From Sphaerisporangium rubeum (GTDB lineage Bacteria; Actinomycetota; Actinomycetes; Streptosporangiales; Streptosporangiaceae), in assembly GCF_014207705.1 (NCBI RefSeq), contig NZ_JACHIU010000001.1:3898501-3962500 (forward strand): a stretch of 64,000 nt of DNA. The letters run 5' to 3'. A model generated the notes under the pieces. The model did no database searches and was not told the origin of the DNA. It worked only from the letters and a program-made list of their open reading frames with translations. Positions within the stretch are counted from its first letter, which is position 1. Every line of letters starts with the position of its first letter. The position numbers and the translations under genes are program-made. This document shows positions 25,992 to 36,730 of this stretch, in pieces.

Positions 25992-26105
25992 GGAGGCCGA
26001 TGTGGTTTGTGTCCCCCGGGCCGCAATTACCGCCTTCACGGAATACCGTTCGGCTGGAGCCGTGTTGTGCCTCTCGCCGAGGAGGCGACCGCCACATCGG
26101 CCTTC
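25992..26105 (+). ncRNA. Candidate structured RNA closed by an 11-bp stem
   Basis: Bases 25995-26005 (GGCCGATGTGG) and 26092-26102 (CCACATCGGCC) are exact complements, extended outward by A-U, G-U and G-C pairs. Inside are small hairpins (ACGG-AATA-CCGT, CGGC-TGGA-GCCG, TCGCC-GAGGA-GGCGA). A strong terminator follows eight bases later. The block sits in a 368-bp gap without a gene. It matches no riboswitch that I know. It may be a small RNA or a leader attenuator for plsC. Confidence 0.5.
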
Positions 26106-26112
26106 AACGCGT

Positions 26113-26147
26113 ACGCCCCGCGGGTTCACCCCGCGGGGCGTTTCGTT
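26113..26147 (+). terminator. Intrinsic terminator after the candidate RNA
   Basis: Arms CGCCCCGCGGG and CCCGCGGGGCG (26114-26124, 26130-26140) pair perfectly, with A-T outside and a 5-base loop. TTTCGTTGT follows on the plus strand, a T-rich tail that is unusual for this genome and sets the direction. Confidence 0.75.
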
Positions 26148-26262
26148 GTCCACGGCGGCCGGTTCGTTGGGAGGAGGATGTAACAGTTTGTAGTCTGTCG
26201 TAACACGAAGTTTCCGCTCCGGGCCGTAGGGTGGCAGAGTCGTCGGCGCATCAGGAGAGTTC

Positions 26263-26925
26263 GTGCTGTATCGCATCACAAAGATCATCAGCAGCCCCTT
26301 CCTGCGGCTGCTGTGGCGGCCCGAGATCACCGGCGCGGAGCACGTGCCGCTCAAGGGGGCGGCCCTGCTGGCCTCCAACCACCTGTCCATCCTGGACTCG
26401 GTGTTCCTGCCGCTGATGCTGCCGCGGCAGGTGACCTTCGTCGCCAAGTCCGAGTACTTCACCGGCAACCGCCTCATGGCCATGTACATGCGCGGCACCG
26501 GCCAGGTCGCCATCGACCGGCAGAGCGCCGGCGCCGCACAGGCCATGCTCGACACCGCGCTCGGCGTGCTGCGCGACGGCGGCCTGTTCGGCATCTACCC
26601 CGAAGGCACCCGCTCCCCCGACGGCCGCCTGTACCGCGGCAAGATCGGTGTGGCATGGCTGGCGCTCAGTTCCGGCGCGCCGGTCATCCCGGTCGCCATG
26701 ATCAACACCGACCGCGTGCTGCCACCCGGAGCCGGTGTGCCGAGGCTCGCCAAGATCGGCGTACGGATCGGCGAGCCGATGCGTTTCACCGGGTCCCCGT
26801 CCAGCGCCAGGGACCGCCGCATGGTCACCGACGAGGTGATGCGGGCCATCCAGAAACTGTCCGGCCAGGAGTACGTCCCCCAGTACGCCGCGAGCGTCAA
26901 GGAACGCGGCGACCAGGCGGCCTGA
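26263..26925 (+). CDS. 1-acyl-sn-glycerol-3-phosphate acyltransferase (PlsC family)
   Basis: This 220-residue peripheral membrane acyltransferase makes phosphatidic acid from lysophosphatidic acid or a related acceptor. The HX4D motif is SNHLSILDSVF; motif III is FGIYPEGTRSPDGRLYRGK, and VPVIPVAM-type motif IV is visible as APVIPVAMINTD. The GTG at 26263 follows AGGAGAG. The preceding 120 bp contain the promoter and, further up, a terminated RNA candidate. Confidence 0.9.
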   Translation: MLYRITKIISSPFLRLLWRPEITGAEHVPLKGAALLASNHLSILDSVFLPLMLPRQVTFVAKSEYFTGNRLMAMYMRGTGQVAIDRQSAGAAQAMLDTALGVLRDGGLFGIYPEGTRSPDGRLYRGKIGVAWLALSSGAPVIPVAMINTDRVLPPGAGVPRLAKIGVRIGEPMRFTGSPSSARDRRMVTDEVMRAIQKLSGQEYVPQYAASVKERGDQAA

Positions 26926-27016
26926 CGTCCCCGCAGGAAAAAGTCACCCGCGCACCTCGGTCGCGCAAAAGTCAGGCCACCTGACGTCCCCGCAGGCAGG
27001 AATCACCGCCGGCCCC

Positions 27017-27040
27017 GCCGGACGGGTCCACCCGTCCGGC
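27017..27040 (+). terminator. Hairpin terminator after plsC
   Basis: Arms GCCGGACGGG and CCCGTCCGGC form a perfect 10-bp stem with a TCCA loop. There is no T tract. Upstream, a 17-base copy of the plsC 3' end (CCTGACGTCCCCGCAGG) is duplicated at about 26922 and 26980. Confidence 0.55.
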
Positions 27041-27121
27041 CGGCCTCCCGGTCCGGGAGACCGGCCGCGCGAGGCCGCGCTAGGCTCGGTGCGGACGCCG
27101 AGACACCCGGGGGGAAAGCTC

Positions 27122-28753
27122 GTGCCGCGCGGCAGAACGATCGCCATCATTTCCGTCGCCGTCGTCCTGGTGGCAGGGGCCGCCGCCGGCGGCGCCTACT
27201 ACGTCCTGCACACCAGAGGCAGCGCGCAGGAGACAGCGGCCCGGTTCACCGCCGCGTGGAGCAAAGGCGACCTGGCCGCCATGCGGGCCGAGCTCGCCAC
27301 CCCTGTGCCGGGCTTCGACGCCGCCTACACCCGGCTGGCCACCGACATCGGGGCCGGCCGCACCACCGTGCGCCTCGGTGCGGTCACCCCCGAAGGTGAC
27401 GTCAGCGCCACCGCCGCCTACACCACCACGCTCACGCTGAAAGACCTCGGCGACTGGACCTACACCGGCTCGCTCGACCTCATCGTCAAGGACCGCCACT
27501 GGAAGGTCGCCTGGACACCCCGCGCGGTCCACCCCGCGCTCGGCGACGGGGCCCACCTGACGCTGAAGACCACCTGGCCCGAGCGTGCCGCCGTCACCGA
27601 CGCCACCGGGGCCCGCATCGACGACGGCTCCGCCGGCGGGTCGGTCCAGCAACTGGTCGGCCGCCTGGACAAGGCGACCGCCAAGGACGTCACGCGGCTC
27701 GGGTCGGCGTACAAGCCGGGGAACGCCATCGGCCGAGGCGGGCTGCAGGAGACCTTCCAGAAGGAACTCGCCGGCACGCCGACCACCGAGATCAAGGTGA
27801 CCGGAGCCGACGGCAAGGCCGGCCGGACGGTCAAGACCATCGAGGGCTCCCCCGGGGCCAAGGTGCGCACCAGCCTGGACCCCAAGGCACAGGCGGCGGC
27901 CGTCACCGCGGTCGACAAGGTGGACAAGCCGACGTCGCTGGTGGCGATCCGGCCCTCCAGCGGCGAGATCCTCGCGGTCGTCAACAACCGCGGCGGCTTC
28001 AACCGCGCGCTGGACGGCCGCTACCCGCCAGGATCCACGTTCAAGACCATCACCGCGGCGGCGCTGCTCGCCGAGGGCCTCACCCCCGGCCAGAAGGTCA
28101 CCTGCCCCAAGAAGGTCAACGTCGGCGGCCTGCCGATCCGCAACTCCGAGCACGAGTCGTTCGGGTCGCTGTCGTTCCTCGACTCCTACGCGCACTCCTG
28201 CAACACGACCTTCGCCCCCCTGGCCGCGCGCCACCTGCGGGACGGCAAGCTGGAGGAGTTCTCCGCCAACCTCGGTTTCAACCGGCCGCTGACCATCGGC
28301 GTACCGGCCCAGCGCGGCAGCATGCCGAAACCCACCAGCGACGCCGACCTGGCCGCCGAGTCCTTCGGCCAGGGCCGCATCACCGCGAGCCCTCTGGTCA
28401 TGGCCACCGTGGCCGCCGCCGTCGCCGACGGCACCTGGCGTCCCCCGACCCTGGTCCCCGACCTGAAGCAGAAGGCCACCCCCTGGCCCCTGCCAGGTGA
28501 CATCGCACGCGACCTGCGCACCATGATGTCCGCCGTGGTCACCAAGGGCACCGCCAAGGCCGCCGGCCTCCCCAAGGGCACGGCCGGCAAGACCGGCACC
28601 GCCGAGTTCGGCACCGGTCCCAAGCTGGACTCCCACGCGTGGTTCATCGGCTACCACGGCGACGTCGCCTTCGCCGTGGTGGTGGAAGGCGGCGGCGGTG
28701 GCGGCAAGGTGGCCGCCCCCATCGCCGCGAAGTTCCTGCGCGCTCTTCCCTGA
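27122..28753 (+). CDS. Penicillin-binding protein with NTF2-like N-terminal domain
   Basis: This membrane-anchored D,D-transpeptidase of about 543 residues cross-links peptidoglycan. A single N-terminal TM (about residues 6-28) is followed by an NTF2-like MecA_N domain (about 34-140), a linker/dimerisation region and the transpeptidase domain. The catalytic SXXK is in GSTFKT (about Ser304), SXN is SCN (about 358) and KTG is in GKTGTAE (about 489). The GTG at 27122 is preceded by GGGGGGAAAG; an ATG-type frame opens 33 nt earlier without a ribosome site. The architecture resembles the class B PBPs and PbpA-type proteins of actinomycetes. Confidence 0.9.
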   Translation: MPRGRTIAIISVAVVLVAGAAAGGAYYVLHTRGSAQETAARFTAAWSKGDLAAMRAELATPVPGFDAAYTRLATDIGAGRTTVRLGAVTPEGDVSATAAYTTTLTLKDLGDWTYTGSLDLIVKDRHWKVAWTPRAVHPALGDGAHLTLKTTWPERAAVTDATGARIDDGSAGGSVQQLVGRLDKATAKDVTRLGSAYKPGNAIGRGGLQETFQKELAGTPTTEIKVTGADGKAGRTVKTIEGSPGAKVRTSLDPKAQAAAVTAVDKVDKPTSLVAIRPSSGEILAVVNNRGGFNRALDGRYPPGSTFKTITAAALLAEGLTPGQKVTCPKKVNVGGLPIRNSEHESFGSLSFLDSYAHSCNTTFAPLAARHLRDGKLEEFSANLGFNRPLTIGVPAQRGSMPKPTSDADLAAESFGQGRITASPLVMATVAAAVADGTWRPPTLVPDLKQKATPWPLPGDIARDLRTMMSAVVTKGTAKAAGLPKGTAGKTGTAEFGTGPKLDSHAWFIGYHGDVAFAVVVEGGGGGGKVAAPIAAKFLRALP

Positions 28754-28880
28754 CCCCTCCGGCACAGCTCCGCAGACCACCCGCGGCGGGCCGGCCCGCG
28801 TTCATCCGTGCACGTACCGTGACGTGGCACTCCCCTGACGGTGACAGCCGGAAGAATTCGAGAAATCAGCCGCTTCCCCG

Positions 28881-28907
28881 TGTCGAGAACGCGGCGGCGA
28901 CTCCGTC
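28881..28907 (+). promoter_or_regulatory. Candidate ECF42-type promoter
   Basis: TGTCGA at 28881-28886 and CGTC at 28904-28907 are separated by 17 bp, 66 bp upstream of the VOC gene. ECF42 sigma factors are reported to use TGTCGA at -35 and CGA/TC-like -10 sequences, and an ECF42 gene lies downstream. The match is by eye. Confidence 0.4.
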
Positions 28908-28972
28908 CCAGGCACAACACCGGCCCCCACCGGCCACCACAGGCCGCGCGGCCGGAGAAGGAGACGACCACC

Positions 28973-29413
28973 ATGGCACTGCAGCGGATGGACAACGTCG
29001 GCATCGTCGTCGACGACCTCGACGCCACGATCGCGTTCTTCACCGAGCTCGGCATGGAGCTGGAAGGGCAGACGCTGATCGAGGACCCCTGGGCCGCCAG
29101 GGTCGTCGGGATCGACGGCCAGCGGGTCGGCATCGCGATGATGCGGACCCCCGACGGCCACAGCCGGCTGGAACTGATGAAGTACCACACCCCGGCCGCG
29201 ATCATCCCCGAGCCGGCGAAGGCACCGGTCAACACGCTCGGCATCCGCCGCCTCATGTTCGCCGTCGACGACATCGAGGACGTCGTCGCGCGCCTGCGCG
29301 CTCACGGCGCCGAACCGATCGGCGAACTGGTGCGGTACGAGGACAGCTACCTGCTGTGCTACCTCTACGGCCCCGAGAAAATCATGATCGCGCTGGCCGA
29401 GCGGATCGGCTGA
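28973..29413 (+). CDS. VOC (glyoxalase-fold) protein
   Basis: This 146-residue vicinal-oxygen-chelate protein shows paired beta-alpha-beta modules: RMDNVGIVVDDLDATIAFFTELG at the start, then LMFAVDDIEDVVARLRAHG for the second module, and LCYLYGPEKIMIALAE at the end. Metal ligands are partly visible (Glu in RLELMKY). The ATG at 28973 follows GGAGAAGGAGACGACC. With the PPOX, DGPF and ECF42 genes downstream on the same strand it forms a group common in actinomycetes. The substrate is unknown. Confidence 0.85.
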   Translation: MALQRMDNVGIVVDDLDATIAFFTELGMELEGQTLIEDPWAARVVGIDGQRVGIAMMRTPDGHSRLELMKYHTPAAIIPEPAKAPVNTLGIRRLMFAVDDIEDVVARLRAHGAEPIGELVRYEDSYLLCYLYGPEKIMIALAERIG

Positions 29414-29462
29414 CGAGCGGCTCCACCTCCCGGCGAAGACCACCACACGAGAAGGAACGACC

Positions 29463-29963
29463 GTGGAACCGTACGAGATCGACGAGATCCTGAACCGGCC
29501 GATCAGCCGGGAACTGCTGGCCCGCGACGTGACCCGCATGGCCTACGTCGCCGCGGACGGCACCCCCCGCAACATCCCGATCATCTTCACCTGGAACGGC
29601 TCGCGGATCGTGGTGTGCACCCCGAAGAACGCGCCGAAACTGCGGTCCCTGAGCGTGAACCCGATGGTCGCCTTCACGATCGACACCGAGTCGCACCCGC
29701 CGAAGATCCTGCTCATCCGCGGCCGGGCCGAGCTGGACCCCGTCGACGACATCCCGGACGAATATCTCAAGACGACCAGCACCTACGACATGTCACCCGA
29801 GCAACGGGTCGAGTGGGAGGCCGAGGTGCGGTCCCTCTACCACGACGGCATGGTCCGGATCGTGGTGACCCCGACCTGGGTGAAGCTGATCGACTTCGAG
29901 ACCACCCTGCCGACCCCGGTCGAGGAACTGGTCCGGCGGCGGGAGGAACGGCGACGTGCCTGA
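29463..29963 (+). CDS. Pyridoxamine 5'-phosphate oxidase-fold protein
   Basis: This is a 166-residue split-barrel flavin or F420-binding protein. The pattern TRMAYVAADGTPRNIPIIFTW, then NAPKLRSLSVNPMVAFTID, is that of the PPOX/F420-dependent family. The GTG at 29463 follows GAGAAGGAACG. The C-terminal VEELVRRREERRRA is a charged helix. It is 49 bp after the VOC gene and is probably co-transcribed with it. The reaction is unknown. Confidence 0.83.
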   Translation: MEPYEIDEILNRPISRELLARDVTRMAYVAADGTPRNIPIIFTWNGSRIVVCTPKNAPKLRSLSVNPMVAFTIDTESHPPKILLIRGRAELDPVDDIPDEYLKTTSTYDMSPEQRVEWEAEVRSLYHDGMVRIVVTPTWVKLIDFETTLPTPVEELVRRREERRRA

Positions 29964-30091
29964 ACGGCGTGCGGCCCCCCGTGACCGGGTCGATCACCGC
30001 GGTCCGCCAGGAGACGGCACGGACCCGCCTGTGGTTCCGTCCCGCTCACGGACCCGGCCACAATGGCCGCACCGCACACAGGAGAAACATG

Positions 30092-30499
30092 ATGGCCAAG
30101 TATCTGCTGCTCAAGCACTACAGAGGCGCGCCGGCGCCGGTCAACGACGTGCCGATGGACCAGTGGACGCCGGACGAGCTCTCGGCGCACGTGCAGTACA
30201 TGGTGGACTTCGCCGCCAGGCTGAAGGACACCGGTGAGTTCGTCGACAGTCAGGGGCTCTCCCCGGCAGGGACGTTCGTCCGCTACGACGGGGAGGGACG
30301 GCCGCCGGTCACCGACGGCCCGTTCGCCGAGACCAAGGACCTGATCGCCGGGTGGATGGTGATCGACGTCGAGACCTACGAGCGGGCACTGGAGCTGGCC
30401 GGTGAGTTGTCCGCGGCACCGGGTGCGGGAGGCAGGCCGATCCACGAGTGGCTCGAGCTGCGTCCGTTCCTGGCCGAGCACTCACGGGTGATCGAGTGA
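30092..30499 (+). CDS. DGPF/YCII-domain partner of ECF42 sigma factor
   Basis: This 135-residue YCII-fold protein has the DGPF motif (PPVTDGPFAETKDLIAGWMV, about residue 74), the mark of proteins linked to ECF42 sigma factors. ATG codons at 30089 and 30092 overlap; the second has the better spacing from GGAG. Its stop overlaps the sigma GTG (GTGA), so the two are translationally coupled. DGPF proteins are not classical membrane anti-sigma factors, and their role in ECF42 control is open. Confidence 0.9.
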   Translation: MAKYLLLKHYRGAPAPVNDVPMDQWTPDELSAHVQYMVDFAARLKDTGEFVDSQGLSPAGTFVRYDGEGRPPVTDGPFAETKDLIAGWMVIDVETYERALELAGELSAAPGAGGRPIHEWLELRPFLAEHSRVIE

Positions 30500-31632
30500 A
30501 CGAGCCGCTGCTGCGGGAGCTGGTTCCGGTGGTGATCGGTGTGCTCGTGCGCCGCGGAGCCGGCTTCGCGGCGGCGGAGGACGCCGTGCAGGATGCCTTG
30601 GTCGAAGCCGTACGCGTCTGGCCGGACGGCCCGCCGCACGACCCCAAGAAATGGCTGATCACCGTGGCCTGGCGCAAGTTCCTCGACGCCTCCCGCGCCG
30701 ACACCGCGCGGCGGCAGCGCGAGACACGCCTCGACAGCGAACCGGCCCCCGGTCCGAGCGAGACGGCCGACGACACGCTCCAGCTGTACTTCCTGTGCGC
30801 GCACCCGTCCCTGACCCCGGCCTCGGCCGTCGCGCTCACCCTGCGCGCCGTCGGCGGCCTGACCACGCGCCAGATCGCACAGGCCTACCTGGTGCCGGAG
30901 CCGACCATGGCCCAGCGGATCAGCAGGGCCAAGCGCACCGTCTGGGATGTGCGGCTCAACCAGCCAGGCGACCTCGCCACGGTGCTGCGCGTGCTGTACC
31001 TGGTCTTCAACGAGGGCTACTCCGGCGACGTCGACCTGGCCCGCGAGGCGATCCGGCTCACCCGCCGGCTGGCCGCGATGACCAGCCATGAGGAGGTCGC
31101 GGGCCTGCTCGCGCTCATGCTGCTCCACCACGCACGGCGTACGGCGCGGACCGGTCCCGGCGGCAGGCTCGTGCCGCTGGCCGAGCAGGACCGCACCCTG
31201 TGGGACACCCGCCTGATCGCCGAAGGCGTCGACGTGCTCCAGGCGGCCCTGGCCCGTGACCGGCTGGGTGAGTTCCAAGCCCAGGCGGCCATCGCCGCGC
31301 TGCACGCCGACGCGCCGGTCGCCGCCGAGACCGACTGGGTGCAGATCGTCGAGTGGTACGACGAACTGGTGCGCCTCACCGGCAACCCGGTGGCCCGCCT
31401 CAACCGTGCCGTCGCGGTCGGTGAGGCCGACGGCGCGCGAGCCGGTCTCGCCGCACTCGCCGAGCTCGACCCCTCCCTCCCCCGCTACACGGCCGTCGCG
31501 GCCTACCTGCACGAACGCGACGGCGACCCGGCGACCGCCGCACGCCTGTACGCCGAGGCCGCCGGCCAGGCGCAGAGCGTCCCCGAACGCGACCACCTCA
31601 CCCGGCAGGCCGCACGGCTCAACACGCGCTGA
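30496..31632 (+). CDS. ECF42 group sigma factor with long C-terminal extension
   Basis: This 378-residue ECF sigma factor has region 2 in GAGFAAAEDAVQDALVEAVRVW and PHDPKKWLITVAWRKFLDASR, and region 4 in GLTTRQIAQAYLVPEPTMAQRISRAK. It then carries an extension of about 200 residues with YLVFNEGY and TPR-like helices, characteristic of ECF42 (LTGNPVARLNRAVAV). The extension is required for activity in studied members, which lack a membrane anti-sigma factor. The GTG overlaps the DGPF stop codon. It probably drives the VOC-PPOX-DGPF genes. Confidence 0.92.
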   Translation: MNEPLLRELVPVVIGVLVRRGAGFAAAEDAVQDALVEAVRVWPDGPPHDPKKWLITVAWRKFLDASRADTARRQRETRLDSEPAPGPSETADDTLQLYFLCAHPSLTPASAVALTLRAVGGLTTRQIAQAYLVPEPTMAQRISRAKRTVWDVRLNQPGDLATVLRVLYLVFNEGYSGDVDLAREAIRLTRRLAAMTSHEEVAGLLALMLLHHARRTARTGPGGRLVPLAEQDRTLWDTRLIAEGVDVLQAALARDRLGEFQAQAAIAALHADAPVAAETDWVQIVEWYDELVRLTGNPVARLNRAVAVGEADGARAGLAALAELDPSLPRYTAVAAYLHERDGDPATAARLYAEAAGQAQSVPERDHLTRQAARLNTR

Positions 31633-31726
31633 CCCCGAGGCCGTGACCTGCCGTGATGGTGGCCGCCGGAAATTGTCGGTGGGGTGTGGCAGGCTCCTTT
31701 CGAACACATGAACGAAGGGATCTGGG

Positions 31727-32518
31727 ATGGCCAAGGTGATCTCGGCGGACGGCACCGTCATCGCGTTCGAGCGGCTCGGCGACGGGCCGCCGGTGATCGT
31801 GGTGGGGGGCGCCTTGTGCGACCAGATGTCCACCCGGCCCACGGCCGAGGCGCTGGCGTGGCACTTCACCGTCCTCAACTACGACCGCCGCGGCCGAGGA
31901 GCCAGCGGGGACACCGAGCCGTACGCCGTGGAGCGCGAGATCGACGACCTGGCCGCACTGATCGACGAGGCCGGCGGCCGGGCCGCGGTGTACGGCCACT
32001 CGTCGGGGGCGGCGCTGGCCTTACGCGCGGCGGCGCACGGCCTGCCGGTGACCCGCCTGGTGCTGCACGAGCCGCCCTACAACCCCGACGACGACGCACT
32101 CCGCCGCGAGGCCCGCCGGTGGGCAGCCACCGTCACGGCCCTGCTGTCCGCCGGCCGGCGCGCTGACGCGGTGGAGTCGTTCATGCGGCTGACCGGCGTC
32201 TCCGGCGACGAGGTCCGCCAGATGCGCCACGAACCCTGGTGGCCCGCCATGGAGTCCAGAGCCCACACCCTGCGCTACGACTCCGAGGTCATGGCCGACG
32301 CCACCGGCGGCACCCTCCCCCCTGATCTCCCCGGCACCGTGCCGGCCCCCACCCTGGTCCTGACCGGCGGCGAGAGCCCGTCCTGGATGCTCACCACCAA
32401 CCAGCGCCTCGCCGAAGCCCTCCCCCACGGCCGCCTCCACGTGCTCCCCGGCGAGGAACACGTGGTCCCCCCCGAGATCCTCACCCCCGTGCTGGTCGAG
32501 TTCCTCGGAGACCGGTGA
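31727..32518 (+). CDS. Alpha/beta hydrolase
   Basis: This is a 263-residue alpha/beta hydrolase. The oxyanion region is VIVVGGALCDQM, RGRGASGDT is the strand-4 loop, and the nucleophile is in VYGHSSGAALAL. The catalytic His is in PGEEHVVPPE. The acid usually found at LxGxxD is TGGESPSW here, so the acid may be Glu or lie elsewhere. It follows the ECF42 gene by 94 bp and may be part of the same regulon. The last bases resemble the 84-bp repeat that follows. Confidence 0.82.
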   Translation: MAKVISADGTVIAFERLGDGPPVIVVGGALCDQMSTRPTAEALAWHFTVLNYDRRGRGASGDTEPYAVEREIDDLAALIDEAGGRAAVYGHSSGAALALRAAAHGLPVTRLVLHEPPYNPDDDALRREARRWAATVTALLSAGRRADAVESFMRLTGVSGDEVRQMRHEPWWPAMESRAHTLRYDSEVMADATGGTLPPDLPGTVPAPTLVLTGGESPSWMLTTNQRLAEALPHGRLHVLPGEEHVVPPEILTPVLVEFLGDR

Positions 32519-32867
32519 GCCGACCATGCCGACATCCCAGGACCACCCGGCACCGCCTAGATCCTCAGTCCCCCACCGGTCCAACCCCTCGATGACCGAT
32601 GAAAGGAGGATCCCGGCACCACAGCGACTCGCAGCACGACCTGGGACCTCAGTCCCCCACCGGCCCAACCTCTCGGAGACCGATGAAAGGACGATACCGA
32701 CATCACAGAACCACCCAGCACCACCTAGGACCTCACTCCCCCACCGGTCCAAGATGACCGGTGAGACGGCGATCTCGACACCACAGGAGCGCGCGGCACC
32801 ACCTGGCCCTTCGGTCCCCGACCGAGCGAGTTCCTCGATGAGCGGTGAGGCGGTGAGGTTTCCGATG
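32519..32867. repeat. 84-bp imperfect tandem repeat, four units
   Basis: The landmark CAGTCCCCCACCGGT starts at 32566 and recurs at 32650 (exact 84 bp), 32734 (84 bp) and about 32812 (78 bp) with changes. Each unit also holds a copy of TCGGAGACCGATGA, which matches the 3' end of the preceding hydrolase gene, so the array may have grown from that end. The period is a multiple of three and both strands stay open, but the encoded peptides look like no protein. I treat it as non-coding. Confidence 0.75.
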
Positions 32868-33137
32868 TCACAAAGGAAGGGCGGCGGCGTCGTGGCGGAA
32901 CACCAAGATGAGCAGCGTGGTGATCAACGTGGCGATCAGCAGCCAGCTCACCAAGATGATCACCGTGGAGCGTCCCATCCGGCGGCGGGCCCGCGGCGCG
33001 CGCTTACGGCGGCCGGTGTGCTCGCGGCTCGCACGCTCGTTGAAGGACTCCAGCCGTGCCGCAAGTCGCGGATCGTCGTCGCTGAGGTACCGCTCGATCT
33101 GTGCGAGCATCCGCTCCTCGTCCTGCGACCAAGGCAT
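32868..33137 (-). CDS. DUF3040 small membrane protein
   Basis: This is an 89-residue protein. The N-terminus MPWSQDEERMLAQIERYLSD followed by DPRLAARL is the DUF3040 signature (SxxExRxLxxIExxL...DDP). A basic stretch (RKRAPRARRRMGR) precedes one TM helix (TVIILVSWLLIATLITTLLI). GGGAGGCGCAGC precedes the ATG. DUF3040 proteins are widespread in actinomycetes and of unknown function. Confidence 0.88.
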   Translation of the reverse strand: MPWSQDEERMLAQIERYLSDDDPRLAARLESFNERASREHTGRRKRAPRARRRMGRSTVIILVSWLLIATLITTLLILVFRHDAAALPL

Positions 33138-34202
33138 GCTGCGCCTCCCGGCAACGCAAGGTATGTGCCGAGCTTTCTGCCCACCATGAAGATCTTTAGC
33201 CTTTCCAGGAGATTCTTTTTACTCCGCATTTCCCTGCCGCCTCCGGCCCCGGGCCTCCCACCGGGCCGGAGTCCGGCGCCCCTGCGGATCCGCGAACGGC
33301 CGCATCTCCACCGCGTCCCCCCAGGCTCCTGGCCGCTGCTCACCTCCCGCCGTCCCCCCACCGGCCGCTCACCGGCACCGGCAGGCGGCGCACCACCGGC
33401 GGGCCCGTCACCGGCAGTGACGAGCCAGGGATCGCGGAGCCAGAGCCGGAGCCGGGAGTGAGGTAGACGCGCGGCGGCGGCCCTGCCGTGGCGACGCCTT
33501 CCACCACCTCGAGTCCCCACCTCGACTTCCCGTCGTCCGCCTCACCTTCCCCACGGCGGACGGCGGGACCTTCTCCCGCTTCCCACCTCGACTTCCCGCC
33601 GTTCGCCTCGCCTTCCCCACGGCGGACGGCGGGACCTGGTTCCGCTTGCCCACCTCTTACTCCCCGTCGTCCGCCTCACCTTCCCCACGCTTCCCCACGG
33701 CGGACGGCGGGACCCATTCCCCGGCTCCACCACCCCCGGCCTGCCTCCCGGCGTCCGCCTCGCCTTCCCGACGCGGACGACGGGACCTATCTCCCGCTCG
33801 CGCTCCCTCTTACTTCCCGCCGTCCGCCTCACCTTCCCCGCACTTCCCCCACGGCGGACGGCGGGACCTACCACCCGCTTCTCTCTACGTCCATCCCCCG
33901 TTCCACCACCTCCTGCCTCACGCCGTCGGCCCTCCTCCCGGGCTTCTCTCGGCGGCGGGATGCTCACCCTTGCTTCTTCATCCTGTGTCTTTCGCCGTTC
34001 CCCTTGCCTCCCACGAGGTTTCCCGGTGGCCGGCGCCACTTGGCCGGAGGAGGACCGGTTGACGTGATGTTTGAGACTTTTGGTGAGATCAGTCGTTGTT
34101 TTCGCAGGAAGTCGGCGATGAAGTCTTCATGATCAGGTCAATGGGAGAATCGAAGTGGCGCCGGAGTTCGTCCGGCGGTCCTCCCTCATGAGAAAGGCCA
34201 CG
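33138..34202. other. Long non-coding region between DUF3040 and UvrA-like genes
   Basis: About 1 kb lies between divergent genes. The first 60 bp are AT-richer and should hold the DUF3040 promoter. The middle contains the hairpin array listed separately. The last 150 bp (TGATGTTTGAGACTTTTGG, TTGTTTTCGC) are again AT-richer and should hold the promoter of the UvrA-like gene. Open frames are Pro/Ser/Thr or Arg-rich and shift with every repeat, so I see no gene. Confidence 0.6.
33529..33866. repeat. Array of five related hairpins
   Basis: GCGGACGGCGGG, or the variant GCGGACGACGGG, ends at 33567, 33633, 33711, 33784 and 33865. In each unit it is preceded by its complement (CCCGYCGTCCGC-like, with single changes) across a pyrimidine-rich loop CTCACCTTCCCCAC. 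Spacing is 66, 78, 73 and 81 bp. Each unit can fold into a 10-12 bp stem with a loop of about 14 bases. Confidence 0.8.
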
Positions 34203-36536
<2,334 letters not shown>

Positions 36537-36550
36537 CCGTTCACGCCGGT

Positions 36551-36593
36551 GGCCGGTGACGCGCCGGGACACCTCCAAGGCGCGTCACCGGCC
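36551..36593 (+). terminator. Strong hairpin after the UvrA-like gene
   Basis: GGCCGGTGACGCGCC and GGCGCGTCACCGGCC form a perfect 15-bp stem around a 13-base loop, 14 bp after the stop codon. This is a typical T-less actinomycete terminator. Confidence 0.75.
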
Positions 36594-36730
36594 GGGGCCT
36601 CGACGTGGCGACCGCGGCGGCGGATCATGGAAGGCGGCGGAATGTAGGGGTGCGGTTACCACGAGGAGGCGTGCAGCCGGAAAGATGGCCGCCAGCAGTG
36701 CAGAACGCTCCGGAACGAACGTGAGGATCG

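Noticed and set aside
26113-26140. tRNA-like GGGTTCACCCC T-arm
   Set aside because: The match is only the loop of a long GC terminator hairpin; no acceptor, D or anticodon arms can be placed. No tRNA was found elsewhere.
32526-33461. Plus-strand frame of 311 codons across the 84-bp repeats and DUF3040
   Set aside because: It is kept open by the in-frame repeat period and runs antisense through a clear DUF3040 gene; no domain or start site supports it.
33488-34132. Pro/Ser-rich frame across the hairpin array
   Set aside because: Units have different lengths (66-81 bp), so they change frame and the peptide does not repeat; it looks like low-complexity DNA.
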